Below, in pieces: positions 26,317 to 34,563 of a DNA stretch of 64,000 nucleotides. Within the stretch, counting starts at the first letter, position 1; each line of letters starts with the position of its first letter. The DNA comes from Streptomyces bicolor (GTDB taxonomy: Bacteria; Actinomycetota; Actinomycetes; Streptomycetales; Streptomycetaceae). The stretch is from contig NZ_JOFS01000008.1 of assembly GCF_000719285.1 (NCBI RefSeq), positions 62,001 to 126,000 on the forward strand, read 5' to 3'. Made by a program: the position numbers and the translations under genes. The notes under the pieces were generated by a model. It saw only the letters and a list, made by a program, of their open reading frames with translations. It was not told where the DNA came from and did no database searches.

Positions 26317-27665
26317 GCGGCGTTCTTCGCCTCCTTCGCGGCCAGGAGCCGGTCGCGGGACTCCTGGACCAGTCGCCGGGCCCGGTCGACGTCGGCCACC
26401 AGCCTGCCGTCGCGCTTGTGGATCACGCCGTCCACGATGACCGTGTCGACATTGGAGACGTCCGCCGACAGCGTCACCGCGGCGGCCGCGTCGTGCACGG
26501 GCGCGACGTTCAGCGCGGTGGCGTCGATCGCGACGACGTCGGCGCGCTTACCGGGGGTCAGCGATCCGGTGCGGTCCTCGAGGCCCGCGACGTGGGCACC
26601 GTTGCGCGTCGCGATCTCCAGCATCTGACGTGCCGTCAACATGGTCTCCGGAACGGGCAGGTTGGCCTTCCAGCAGTCGGCGTTGACGCGGGCGCGCTCG
26701 GCGCCGAACGCCGCGCGGATCTGGGTGAACATGTCGCCGGGCACGGTGGTGACGACGTCGATGCTGAGGGAGGGCCGCAGTCCGTACTCGATGGCCTTCA
26801 TCACCGGCGGCCAGCCGTGCCCCATCTGCGCCTCGACCTGCGGCGCGATCGACACCGTGCCGCCGCTGTCGGCGACCATCCGCCACTCGTCCTCGTGGAA
26901 GTAGCAGCAGTGGATGTAGGTGGTGTCGGCGCCGAGGAGCCCCAGGTCGTGCAGTTGCCTGACCATGCCGAAGCGGCCCGCCAGCCGTCCCATCGCCACG
27001 TGCACGGTGATCGGGATGTCCAGGTCGCGGGCGAGGGCCCACTCGGCGGTGACGACGTCGTTGACGCAGAAGCCGGGGCCGCGGGTGGCGAGGGCCATGG
27101 TGAGCAGGCCGTCGTCGGAGGCGAAGTACTTGCCTCGGATCCGCCGTACGTCGTCGCCGGGGATCGCGATCTTGCTCTCGAACCAGTAGTCGGCGAGGGA
27201 GGTGTTGGCGCTGCCGTACGCGTACTGCGCGCGGATCCCGCTCTCCGCGAGGCCCTGGATCGCCGCGTCCGGGTGTTCGGGTGTGTTGTTGATGTGGGAC
27301 CAGTCGACCAGGGTCGTGATGCCGGCGTTGAGGCACTCCAGCGATCCCGCGAGGTTGGCCGCGTACACGTCCTCCGGGGTGTACAGCGGTGCGAAGGTGT
27401 CGAGGATGTCGACGAAGTAGTCGTCCAGGGTGGCGTCCGGGGCGACGTTGCGGATGGACGCCTCCCAGGTGTGGCGGTGGGTGTCGACGAACCCGGGGAT
27501 CACGATGCGGCCGGTCATGTCGAGCACCTCGGCATCGGCGCTGATCTCCCGCTCCACCGCCGTGATCCTCCCGTCCTCGATGAGGACGTCCCCCTGTGGC
27601 AGGTCCCCGATGCCGGGGTCCATCGACAGCACGTGCCCCGCGCGCAGGAGCATCCGATCGGTCAT
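26313..27665 (-). CDS. Amidohydrolase (SsnA/TrzN-like deaminase family)
   Basis: A metal-dependent amidohydrolase of 450 residues. Expected ligands and acids are visible in order: FVDTHRHTWEA, ITVHVAMGRLA, YIHCCYFHEDEW and LSIDVVTTVPGDMF; the C-terminus has the composite-domain motif LTPGKRADVVAID. The family deaminates or dechlorinates N-heterocycles or cleaves C-N bonds. It lies 22 bp after the E1-beta gene and overlaps the cupin gene by four bases, so it is cotranslated with both. The substrate is unknown. Confidence 0.86.
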   Translation of the reverse strand: MTDRMLLRAGHVLSMDPGIGDLPQGDVLIEDGRITAVEREISADAEVLDMTGRIVIPGFVDTHRHTWEASIRNVAPDATLDDYFVDILDTFAPLYTPEDVYAANLAGSLECLNAGITTLVDWSHINNTPEHPDAAIQGLAESGIRAQYAYGSANTSLADYWFESKIAIPGDDVRRIRGKYFASDDGLLTMALATRGPGFCVNDVVTAEWALARDLDIPITVHVAMGRLAGRFGMVRQLHDLGLLGADTTYIHCCYFHEDEWRMVADSGGTVSIAPQVEAQMGHGWPPVMKAIEYGLRPSLSIDVVTTVPGDMFTQIRAAFGAERARVNADCWKANLPVPETMLTARQMLEIATRNGAHVAGLEDRTGSLTPGKRADVVAIDATALNVAPVHDAAAAVTLSADVSNVDTVIVDGVIHKRDGRLVADVDRARRLVQESRDRLLAAKEAKNAA

Positions 27666-27687
27666 CGCCCTTCCTCCTCTGGGGTGT

Positions 27688-28668
27688 TCAGTAGGCGGCG
27701 AGGCCGCGTACGGCCGCCACGACCTTCTCGACAGTGGGGATCACCCGCTCCTCCAGCGCGTCGGCGAACGGCAGCGGGACGCACTCCCCCGCCACCCTCC
27801 GGACCGGCGCGTCCAGCAGGCCGAACCCCTCGTCGGCGACGACCGAGACGAGGGTCGCGCCCCAGCCGCCCTGGTACGGGTTCTCCTCGACGGTGACGAG
27901 CCGCGAGGTCCGTCCCAGCGAGGCCAGCACGGTGCTGACGTCGAGCGGCACCAGACAGCGCAGGTCGACGACCTCGGCCTCCACGCCCTCGCCGGACAGC
28001 AGCTCGGCGGCCTTCAGCGCCACCGGCACCATCGAGGCGAGCGCGACAAGAGTGACGTCCACGCCCTCGCGGACGACGGCGGCGCGGCCCAGCTCGACGA
28101 CGTGGTCCGGCGGCACAGGCGCGCCCTTGGCGGCGAGGAGTCCCTTGTGCTCGAAGAAGACGACCGGGTCGTCGCTGCGGATCGCCGCCGCCATCATCCC
28201 GATGACGTCGGCGGGGGTCGCCGGTGCGGCGATCTTCAGCCCGGGAACCGTGAACGCCCAGTTCTCGGTGGCCTGGGAGTGCTGGGCGCCGAAGCCGAGG
28301 CCGCCGCCGTTGGCGGTGCGCACCACGAGCGGGACGGTGACCTGACCGCCCGTCATGTAGCGCACCTTCGGGATCTCGTTGGCGAGGTAGTCCCAGCAAC
28401 AGGCCAGGAAGTCGGAGAACATGATCTCGGCGACGGGCCGCATCCCGGTCATCGCGGCGCCCATGGCGGCTCCCACGATGGCCTGTTCGGAGATGGGTGT
28501 GTCCCACACCCGCTCGGGCCCGAACTCCTTCAGCAGCCCCGCGGTCGTCTTGAAGACCCCGCCCGCCTCGCCGATGTCCTCGCCCAGGCACACCACGTTC
28601 GGATCGCGCCGCATCTCCCGCGCGATGCCCTCGGCGACCGCCTCCCGGTAGCTGATCACGTCCGCCAC
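27688..28668 (-). CDS. 2-oxoacid dehydrogenase E1 component, beta subunit
   Basis: The transketolase-like beta subunit of a heterotetrameric E1, 326 residues. It carries LGEDIGEAGGVFKTTAGL, DTPISEQAIVGAAMGAA and the C-terminal EENPYQGGWGATLVS, all typical of PdhB/AcoB. Start GTG 28668 has GGAGG six bases upstream and overlaps the alpha-subunit gene by 13 bp. With the alpha subunit it should decarboxylate a 2-oxo acid or acetoin-like substrate and hand the acyl group to a lipoyl E2. No E2 or E3 gene lies in this operon. Confidence 0.9.
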   Translation of the reverse strand: MADVISYREAVAEGIAREMRRDPNVVCLGEDIGEAGGVFKTTAGLLKEFGPERVWDTPISEQAIVGAAMGAAMTGMRPVAEIMFSDFLACCWDYLANEIPKVRYMTGGQVTVPLVVRTANGGGLGFGAQHSQATENWAFTVPGLKIAAPATPADVIGMMAAAIRSDDPVVFFEHKGLLAAKGAPVPPDHVVELGRAAVVREGVDVTLVALASMVPVALKAAELLSGEGVEAEVVDLRCLVPLDVSTVLASLGRTSRLVTVEENPYQGGWGATLVSVVADEGFGLLDAPVRRVAGECVPLPFADALEERVIPTVEKVVAAVRGLAAY

Positions 28669-29633
28669 GCCGCACCTCCGTCGGCCCATACGTCGGTCAG
28701 CGCCTCGTCGGGATCGGGCGCCGGGGCGGCTTTCGCGGCCTCAACCGCCTTCTGCACGGCGGTCGTCGCACGCTCGTCGGCCTCGTGGACGACGGCCTCG
28801 GGCACCCCCGACTCGATCAGCCGTCCACGCGCCAGGTCCAACGGGTCGTGCTTCAGCCAGCGTTCGACCTCCTCGGCCGGACGATAGGTCGCCGGATCGG
28901 CGCGGCTGTGCCCGAAGTGCCGGTAGGTCCGCGCCTCCAGCAACGCGGGCCCGTCTCCTGCCCGGGCCCGCGCCGCGAGCCGGGCCACGGTCTCCTGTAC
29001 GGCGACGACGTCGTTGCCGTCCACGACCTCGCCCGGGATGCCGTACGCGGGCGCCCGGTCGGCGGCGGGCCGGGCCACCGCCGTGACGTCGGCGATCGGC
29101 GTGTACTCCATGTAGAGGTTGTTCTCGCAGACGAACAGCACCGGCAGTTTCCATACGGCGGCCAGGTTCAGCGCCTCGTGGAAGGCGCCGATGTTGGTGG
29201 CCCCGTCGCCGAAGAAGGCGACGGCGATCCGGTCGGTGCCGCGCAGCCGAGCCGACCAGGCGGCGCCGACGGCCATCGGGAGGTGGGCGCCGACGATGGC
29301 GTAGGAGCCGAGCATGCCGGTCGAAGCCTTGGTCAGGTGCATGGAGCCGCCCTTGGCCTTGCACAAACCCGTTGCCCGGCTCATGAGTTCGGCCAGGCAC
29401 TCCTCCGGCGTGGCGCCCCGCGCCATGGCGTGGTGGTGACCTCGGTAGGTGGCGAACACGTAGTCGTCGGGGCGCAGGGCGGCGCTCGCGCCGACGGCGA
29501 TGGCCTCGTGGCCCGCGGCCAGGTGGGTGGTGCCCTTGACGAGGCCCTGCAGGAACAGGTCGTGGGCGGCCTTCTCCGTACGGCGGATGACGGCCATCTG
29601 CTCGTAGGCGGCGAGGAGTTCGGCGGGTTCCAT
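28656..29633 (-). CDS. 2-oxoacid dehydrogenase E1 component, alpha subunit
   Basis: The thiamine-diphosphate-binding alpha subunit, 325 residues. The ThDP motif is FFGDGATNIGAFHEALNLAA with Asn in VCENNLYMEY, and the phosphorylation-loop segment YRHFGHSRADP is present. The family includes acetoin, pyruvate and branched-chain E1; similarity to the AcoA type seems best by length and motif. Its start overlaps the stop of the M24 gene by one base, and it overlaps E1-beta by 13 bp. Confidence 0.9.
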   Translation of the reverse strand: MEPAELLAAYEQMAVIRRTEKAAHDLFLQGLVKGTTHLAAGHEAIAVGASAALRPDDYVFATYRGHHHAMARGATPEECLAELMSRATGLCKAKGGSMHLTKASTGMLGSYAIVGAHLPMAVGAAWSARLRGTDRIAVAFFGDGATNIGAFHEALNLAAVWKLPVLFVCENNLYMEYTPIADVTAVARPAADRAPAYGIPGEVVDGNDVVAVQETVARLAARARAGDGPALLEARTYRHFGHSRADPATYRPAEEVERWLKHDPLDLARGRLIESGVPEAVVHEADERATTAVQKAVEAAKAAPAPDPDEALTDVWADGGAAWRT

Positions 29634-30961
29634 CAGGGCGTCCCGGTGTTCAGGTGGGACTGCGACTCGCGCCGGGTGTTCAGCTCGCCGCCCACCGTCC
29701 AGTACTTGCGGCCCGCCACGAGCAGTTCCTCCGCGGGGAACTTGGTGATGACCTCGCAGCCGTCGTCGGTGACGACCACTTCCTCCTCGATGCGGGCGGC
29801 GGACCAGCCGTCGGCGGCGGGCCAGTAGGTCTCCAGGGCGAACACCATGCCCTCTTCGAGGACCTCGGGGTGGTCGAGGGAGACCAGCCGGCTGAAGATC
29901 GGCTTCTCCCAGATGGACAGGCCCACGCCATGGCCGTACTGCAACGCGAACGCGGCCGTCTCGTCGGCGAAGCCGAACTCCTCGGCGCGGGGCCAGACCT
30001 GCACGATGTCGGCGGTGGTGGCTCCCGGGCGGACGAGGGCGATGGCCTGGTCCATGTACTCGCGGCAGCGGACGTACGCGTCACGCTGGGCGCGGGAGGC
30101 GCTGCCGACGGCGAAGGTGCGGTAGTAGCAGGTGCGGTAGCCGAGGTGGCTGTGCAGGATGTCGAAGAAGGCGGGGTCGCCGGGACGGATCAGACGGTCG
30201 CTGTAGACGTGCGGGTGGGGTGAACAGCGCTCACCGGAGATCGCGTTGACGCCCTCGACGTACTCGCTGCCGAGGTCGTACAGCACCTTGCTGACCACGC
30301 CGACGCACTCGTTCTCGCGCACACCGGGGCGCAAGTAGCCGTACAGCTCCTCGTACGCCGCGTCGACCATCGCGCAGGCCTGGGTGAGCAGGGAGATCTC
30401 GTCCGGGGTCTTCAGTCGGCGGGCCTCCAGGAAGACCTGCTGGCCGTCGACGACGTCGATGCCCTCGGCGCGCAGGGCGGTGAGGATCGGCATCTCGGCG
30501 ACGTCGATGCCGAGCGGCTCGCCGGCCAGTCCGTGGGCGCGCAGCTCCGTGGCGATCTTCGCGGCGACGTCCTCGGCGATGCCGGCGTCCGGGTGGAAGG
30601 CGCCGCGGAGCGTGGAGATGCCGGCGCGGGCGCCGGTGGGCGGGCTGCCTTCCTTGCCGTCGCTGTAGTCCAGCCACGGGTTGTAGAGCTGGTGGTGACG
30701 GGCCGCGGAACCGAAGTCCCAGACCACCGGTTCGGCGCCGCGCACCAGCAGGGCGAAGCGGATCAGCTTGTCCATCGCCCAGGTGCCGATGTGCGTGGCG
30801 GTCATGTAGCGGATGTTGGCGAAGTCGAAGCTGAGCACGGCGCCCAGCGCGGAGCGGTTCAGAGTCTCGTTGAGGCGGGCCAGCCGCTGCCTGCGCAGCC
30901 GGTCCAGGTCGACGCGCTCTTCCCAGTCGACGGCGTTGGGTCCGAATGTGCGGATCGCCAT
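29633..30961 (-). CDS. M24 (pita-bread fold) enzyme with an altered metal site
   Basis: A creatinase/aminopeptidase-P-fold protein of 442 residues. Of the five usual metal ligands, Asp267 (FFDILH), His344 (QYGHGVG), Glu377 (ALETYW) and Glu392 (RIEEEV) are present, but the second Asp is Cys278 (RTCYYRTF). The N-terminal half (VLSFDFANIRYMTATHIG) recalls the creatinase / DMSP-lyase DddP branch more than peptidases. A non-peptidase hydrolase or lyase is therefore likely. I take ATG 30961 behind GAGGTGGGGG; a longer start at 30994 is possible. It is the first structural gene after the regulator. Confidence 0.82.
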   Translation of the reverse strand: MAIRTFGPNAVDWEERVDLDRLRRQRLARLNETLNRSALGAVLSFDFANIRYMTATHIGTWAMDKLIRFALLVRGAEPVVWDFGSAARHHQLYNPWLDYSDGKEGSPPTGARAGISTLRGAFHPDAGIAEDVAAKIATELRAHGLAGEPLGIDVAEMPILTALRAEGIDVVDGQQVFLEARRLKTPDEISLLTQACAMVDAAYEELYGYLRPGVRENECVGVVSKVLYDLGSEYVEGVNAISGERCSPHPHVYSDRLIRPGDPAFFDILHSHLGYRTCYYRTFAVGSASRAQRDAYVRCREYMDQAIALVRPGATTADIVQVWPRAEEFGFADETAAFALQYGHGVGLSIWEKPIFSRLVSLDHPEVLEEGMVFALETYWPAADGWSAARIEEEVVVTDDGCEVITKFPAEELLVAGRKYWTVGGELNTRRESQSHLNTGTP

Positions 30962-31006
30962 GGCGACCACCCCCACCTCGGAGTGAACGACCACGGGCCG
31001 TGTGTG

Positions 31007-31645
31007 TCAAGTGTCACTGAACACGCACCAGACGCCCACGGCCGGTACGTCACCATCATTGCGGTAGCGGTGCGGGGTCGTCGACTCGAAGCAGACGGCG
31101 TCGCCGGGGCGCAGCGTGTACTCGTCGAATCCGAGGGTGAGGATCAGTTCGCCCGAGGTCAGGTAGCCGTACTCGGTGCCTGTGTGACGCATGAGACCGT
31201 CCGAGCTGGAGGAGGCGCCTCCGGGTCGGTAGGTCACCAGCAGGAAGTCGACGTCGGTGCCGGGAACATGGCCGAGACGCTCCCATACGACACCCGAGTC
31301 CAGCTCCAGCGCCTCCCGCTCGTCCGGTGTGACCAGGGGGCCGATGCGGCGGCCGGGGTCGGCGGTGAAGGCGGCCAAGGCGTGCAGGACGGTGCCGGGC
31401 GCTGTCGTCGCCGGGGACGCCGCTGCCGTTTCGCCCGCGTCGAAGAGCGACTCTACGGAGATGCCCAGAGCGGTCGTGATGGCGTAGAGGGTGCTGACCG
31501 ACGGCTGGCTCTTGCCGTTCTCGATCTGCGAGATGAGGCTCGCCGAGACGCCGATCTCACGGGCGAGCGCCCGCAGGCTCGTCCCGCGTTCGAGGCGCGC
31601 CTGCCGGATGCGCGCACCGACGGGCGGGACGGCGACGGGAGGCAC
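31007..31645 (-). CDS. XRE-cupin transcriptional regulator of the operon
   Basis: A regulator of 212 residues with an N-terminal helix-turn-helix (about 10-65, IGVSASLISQIENGKSQPS) and a C-terminal cupin sensor domain (about 140-205, GYLTSGELILTLGFDEYTL and PHRYRN). Such PuuR-like proteins repress catabolic genes until a ligand binds the cupin. It is first in the left-running operon, 45 bp before the M24 gene. A candidate operator with ATTGAACA lies just upstream at 31681-31700. Confidence 0.9.
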   Translation of the reverse strand: MPPVAVPPVGARIRQARLERGTSLRALAREIGVSASLISQIENGKSQPSVSTLYAITTALGISVESLFDAGETAAASPATTAPGTVLHALAAFTADPGRRIGPLVTPDEREALELDSGVVWERLGHVPGTDVDFLLVTYRPGGASSSSDGLMRHTGTEYGYLTSGELILTLGFDEYTLRPGDAVCFESTTPHRYRNDGDVPAVGVWCVFSDT

Positions 31646-31680
31646 GGGCGGCTCCTCTCAGGCCTCAGGACGGGCAGCGT

Positions 31681-31700
31681 TCGCTCTCATTGAACAGCGA
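31681..31700. promoter_or_regulatory. Candidate operator for the XRE-cupin regulator
   Basis: TCGCT and AGCGA (31681-31685, 31696-31700) flank CTCATTGAAC, giving a short dyad about 35 bp upstream of the regulator start. The ATTGAACA core resembles sites used by XRE-cupin regulators. Arms are only five bases, so confidence is low. Confidence 0.35.
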
Positions 31701-31739
31701 GAGAAGCCCGAACGGTATCGGTACCGGAAATCGTCGACG

Positions 31740-31938
31740 TCAGCCGTTGCCCACCGGAAACACCGCCCGCACCTCCCACCCGACCGCGCCCCGCGGGCCG
31801 GCATGCACTTCGCCGCCCAGTGCGGTCACCCGCTCCTTCAGCCCGACGAGGCCGAATCCACCCCCGTGCGCCGCCGCCGGAAGCTGGGTACCGCCCCGCC
31901 CGTCGTCCGCCACCGACACCTCCAACCGCCCGGCGTCG
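31740..31938 (-). pseudogene. C-terminal remnant of a sensor histidine kinase
   Basis: The last 62 or so codons before the stop at 31740 encode the end of a NarX/DesK-type HATPase domain: VSVADDGRGG, GFGLVGLKERVTALGG and GWEVRAVFP. Upstream of about 31938 the frame stays open but the sequence becomes the antisense of the adjacent response-regulator gene. The kinase therefore lacks its sensor, dimerisation and most of its ATPase domain. Its broken 5' end meets the broken 5' end of the response-regulator fragment. Confidence 0.8.
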
Positions 31939-32580
31939 GTCCGCACCGGCTTCCGCTTCTTCCTCAACGCCCAGCCCGACATCACCGTGGTCGCCGAGGC
32001 CGCCGACGGCGAGGAAGCGGTGGCGCTGGCCCGGCGGGAGCGGCCGGACGTGTGCCTGCTGGACATCCGGATGCCGAAGCTGGACGGCCTCGAGGCGACC
32101 CGGCTGCTGGCGGGGCCCGATGTGGCGGACCCGATGCGGGTGGTCGTGGTGACCACGTTCGACCTCGACGAGTACGTGTACGGGGCGCTGCGCGGCGGCG
32201 CCTGCGGATTCCTGCTGAAGGACTCGGGGCCCGCCCTCTTTGCGGAGGCGGTCCGCGCCGCCGCGGCCGGGGACTCGCTGGTGTCGCCGTCGGTCACGGT
32301 CCGCCTGCTCAAGCACGTCACCGCCCCGCAGGCCGACCCCGCCCCCGCCGCTCCGGCGAAGCCCGCCCCGCTCACGGAGCCGTTGACCGACCGCGAGCTC
32401 GACGTGGTCCGGCTGGTCGCCCTCGGCCGTACGAACGCCGAGATCGCCGCCGAGCTGTACGTCTCCCTGTCGACGGTCAAGACCCACCTGTCCAGCGTCC
32501 AGCTCAAACTGGCCGCCCGGAACCGCGTCGAGATCGCGGCCTGGGCCTGGCAGCACGGGCACGCGCAGCCCGGCGGTTGA
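31939..32580 (+). pseudogene. LuxR/NarL-type response regulator missing its N-terminus
   Basis: Codons from 31939 encode a receiver domain from VRTGFRFFLNAQPDITVV onward, including the phosphoacceptor region CLLDIRMPKLDG, and an intact LuxR-type helix-turn-helix (LTDRELDVVRLVALGRTN, VSLSTVKTHLSSV). The first 15 or so residues of the receiver, with the acidic pair of beta-1, are absent. Upstream in-frame sequence is antisense to a kinase remnant and has no convincing start or ribosome site. It is probably dead; translation from a distant upstream ATG (31690) would give an abnormal N-terminus. Confidence 0.8.
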
Positions 32581-32689
32581 GGCGCCGGGGCCCGGGTGGG
32601 GCTCACTCGAACGGTCCGGCGCCGCTGGTGGGCCGTCGGCCGCGATGGTGCGCTGAGGACACGCGTCACGTTCTCAGGAGGCACTCGCG

Positions 32690-33514
32690 ATGACCCGTCG
32701 TACGTCCCGGCTCGCCCGCGTTCTCTCCTCGGCCCTGGCGGCGGGCGCGCTGCTGACCACGGCCGCCTGCTCGGGCGACGGCGACAAGGACGGGTCCCGG
32801 GAGTCGGGCGTCACCGCGTCCCCCGCCGCCAGGAAGCAGCCGACCCCCTCGCCGACGGCCACCCTCACCGAGTCGGGCGCGCAGACCGCGCTGATCACCG
32901 AGGCGGACATCGAGGACGACTGGACGCAGGTCAAGGACACGGAGGCGGAGACCTGGCACGACTCCCTGCTCATCGGCACGGTCGACGTCTCGGACTTCCT
33001 CACCGCGAAGGCCGACGCCGCCGACTGCCAGCGGCTCATGGACTCGCTCTACGACGACGACCTGCTGGGCAGGCCGTCGGGCGCCAACGCGCTGCGCGGC
33101 TTCACGCAGGACGACTCGCGTCTGCTGTACCAGGTCGCCTCCTACGACCGGAGCGACCCGCAGGACTCTCTGGACTGGATGGCGAAACTGCCGGAGGAGT
33201 GCGACCAGTTCACGATGACCGAGGACGGCGAGGAGCGCACGGTGCAGGTCATCGAGACGTCGCTGCCCGACGTGGGCGACGCCCGTGAGGGCCTGCGTGT
33301 GACGGTGCGGGGCACGACCGGCGGCGAGCAGGCCACGCTCACCCTGGACGTCGCCGCCGTACGCGTCGGAAACGACGCGATCACCGTCACGGCGGGCGGT
33401 CTCGACGGCGACGAGCACGACTCCGTCGAGCAGGCGGTGAAGCTGGGCACCCAGCGCCTGCACGACGTGCTGGCCGGGAGGTCGCCGGCCGCCAGTCCGA
33501 GCGAGATCGAGTAA
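32690..33514 (+). CDS. Putative lipoprotein of unknown function
   Basis: A secreted lipoprotein of 274 residues. A basic start, an Ala-rich hydrophobic core and lipobox TAAC precede a Ser/Pro/Thr-rich linker of about 40 residues. The mature domain is acidic (TEADIEDDWTQVKDTEAETW) and has two cysteines about 64 residues apart that could pair (ADCQRL, EECDQF). No known domain is recognised. ATG 32690 lies behind AGGAGG. It stands alone between the two-component remnant and the second DUF574 methyltransferase. Confidence 0.82.
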   Translation: MTRRTSRLARVLSSALAAGALLTTAACSGDGDKDGSRESGVTASPAARKQPTPSPTATLTESGAQTALITEADIEDDWTQVKDTEAETWHDSLLIGTVDVSDFLTAKADAADCQRLMDSLYDDDLLGRPSGANALRGFTQDDSRLLYQVASYDRSDPQDSLDWMAKLPEECDQFTMTEDGEERTVQVIETSLPDVGDAREGLRVTVRGTTGGEQATLTLDVAAVRVGNDAITVTAGGLDGDEHDSVEQAVKLGTQRLHDVLAGRSPAASPSEIE

Positions 33515-33686
33515 CCCGGCCCCGCGGATCTCCCCAGCTCTCCCTCGCGGCTCTCCCCCGCCGCACGCCAACGGCCGTACCCGCTGTGCCGATTCCTCTG
33601 CCGATTCCCGGGACAACGTGATCAACGGAGCGGCACAATGACGGCGATGGCCGGTTTCGGTCGTGCGTGCGAGGAGAGGACGAGTC

Positions 33687-34496
33687 GTGAGTGATGGCCA
33701 CACCCCGTCGGGCGGGTCGGCGAAGCTGAACACCGGTGTGGCGCACAACGCGCGCGTGTGGAACTACTGGATCGGCGGCAAGGACAACTACGAGGTCGAC
33801 CAGCAGGTCGGCGAGCATGTCGCCGGGATGTTCCCGATCATCCGGGACATCGCCCGCGCGGACCGCGAGTTCCTCGGCCGCGCGGTGCGGTTCGTGGCCG
33901 AGGAGCGGGGCGTGCGGCAGTTCCTGGACATCGGCACCGGGCTGCCCACGGCGGAGAACACCCACGAGATCGCCCAGCGTGTCGCGCCCGACTCACGGAT
34001 CGTGTACGTCGACAACGACCCCATCGTGCTCGTGCACGCCCGCACGCTGCTGACCGGCACCCGCGAGGGCGTCACCGCCTACATCGACGCCGACGTGCAC
34101 GATCCGGACGCCATCGTCGAACGGGCCGGGCAGACCCTGGACTTCACCGAGCCGGTCGCGGTGATGATGCTGGGCATCCTCAACTTCGTCCTGGACTACG
34201 ACAAGGCCCGCGAGATCGTACGGCGTGTCCTGGCCGCGGTCCCCTCCGGCAGCGTGCTGGTGCTGACGCACCCGACCTTCGACTCCGAGCTCGGCGGCGA
34301 GGGCCAGATCCCGGCGATGAAGTTCTGGAACGAGAACGCCACGCCGCCGATCACGGCACGCAGCGGCGCCGACATCGCCGCCTTCTTCGACGGCCTGGAG
34401 CTGCTGGAGCCGGGCATGGTGTCGTGTTCGCAGTGGCGCGCCCCCGACTCTCCCGCTCCGGTGCCGCAGTACGGCGCGGTGGCCGTGAAACCCTGA
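33687..34496 (+). CDS. SAM-dependent methyltransferase, DUF574 family (copy B)
   Basis: A methyltransferase of 269 residues sharing family marks with the 23914-24720 protein: VWNYWIGGKDNY, QFLDIGTGLPTAEN and YVDNDPIVLVHA. The GTG start at 33687 is preceded by GAGGAGAGGA. The substrate is unknown. The glutamine-synthetase-like gene follows after 67 bp, so cotranscription is possible, though nothing shows they act together. Confidence 0.88.
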   Translation: MSDGHTPSGGSAKLNTGVAHNARVWNYWIGGKDNYEVDQQVGEHVAGMFPIIRDIARADREFLGRAVRFVAEERGVRQFLDIGTGLPTAENTHEIAQRVAPDSRIVYVDNDPIVLVHARTLLTGTREGVTAYIDADVHDPDAIVERAGQTLDFTEPVAVMMLGILNFVLDYDKAREIVRRVLAAVPSGSVLVLTHPTFDSELGGEGQIPAMKFWNENATPPITARSGADIAAFFDGLELLEPGMVSCSQWRAPDSPAPVPQYGAVAVKP

Positions 34497-34563
34497 CGCC
34501 CAGCAGGACCGCACGAACCGGAACGACCCGGCACGGACCGGCCGAGCTCGTCGAGGAGACCGT

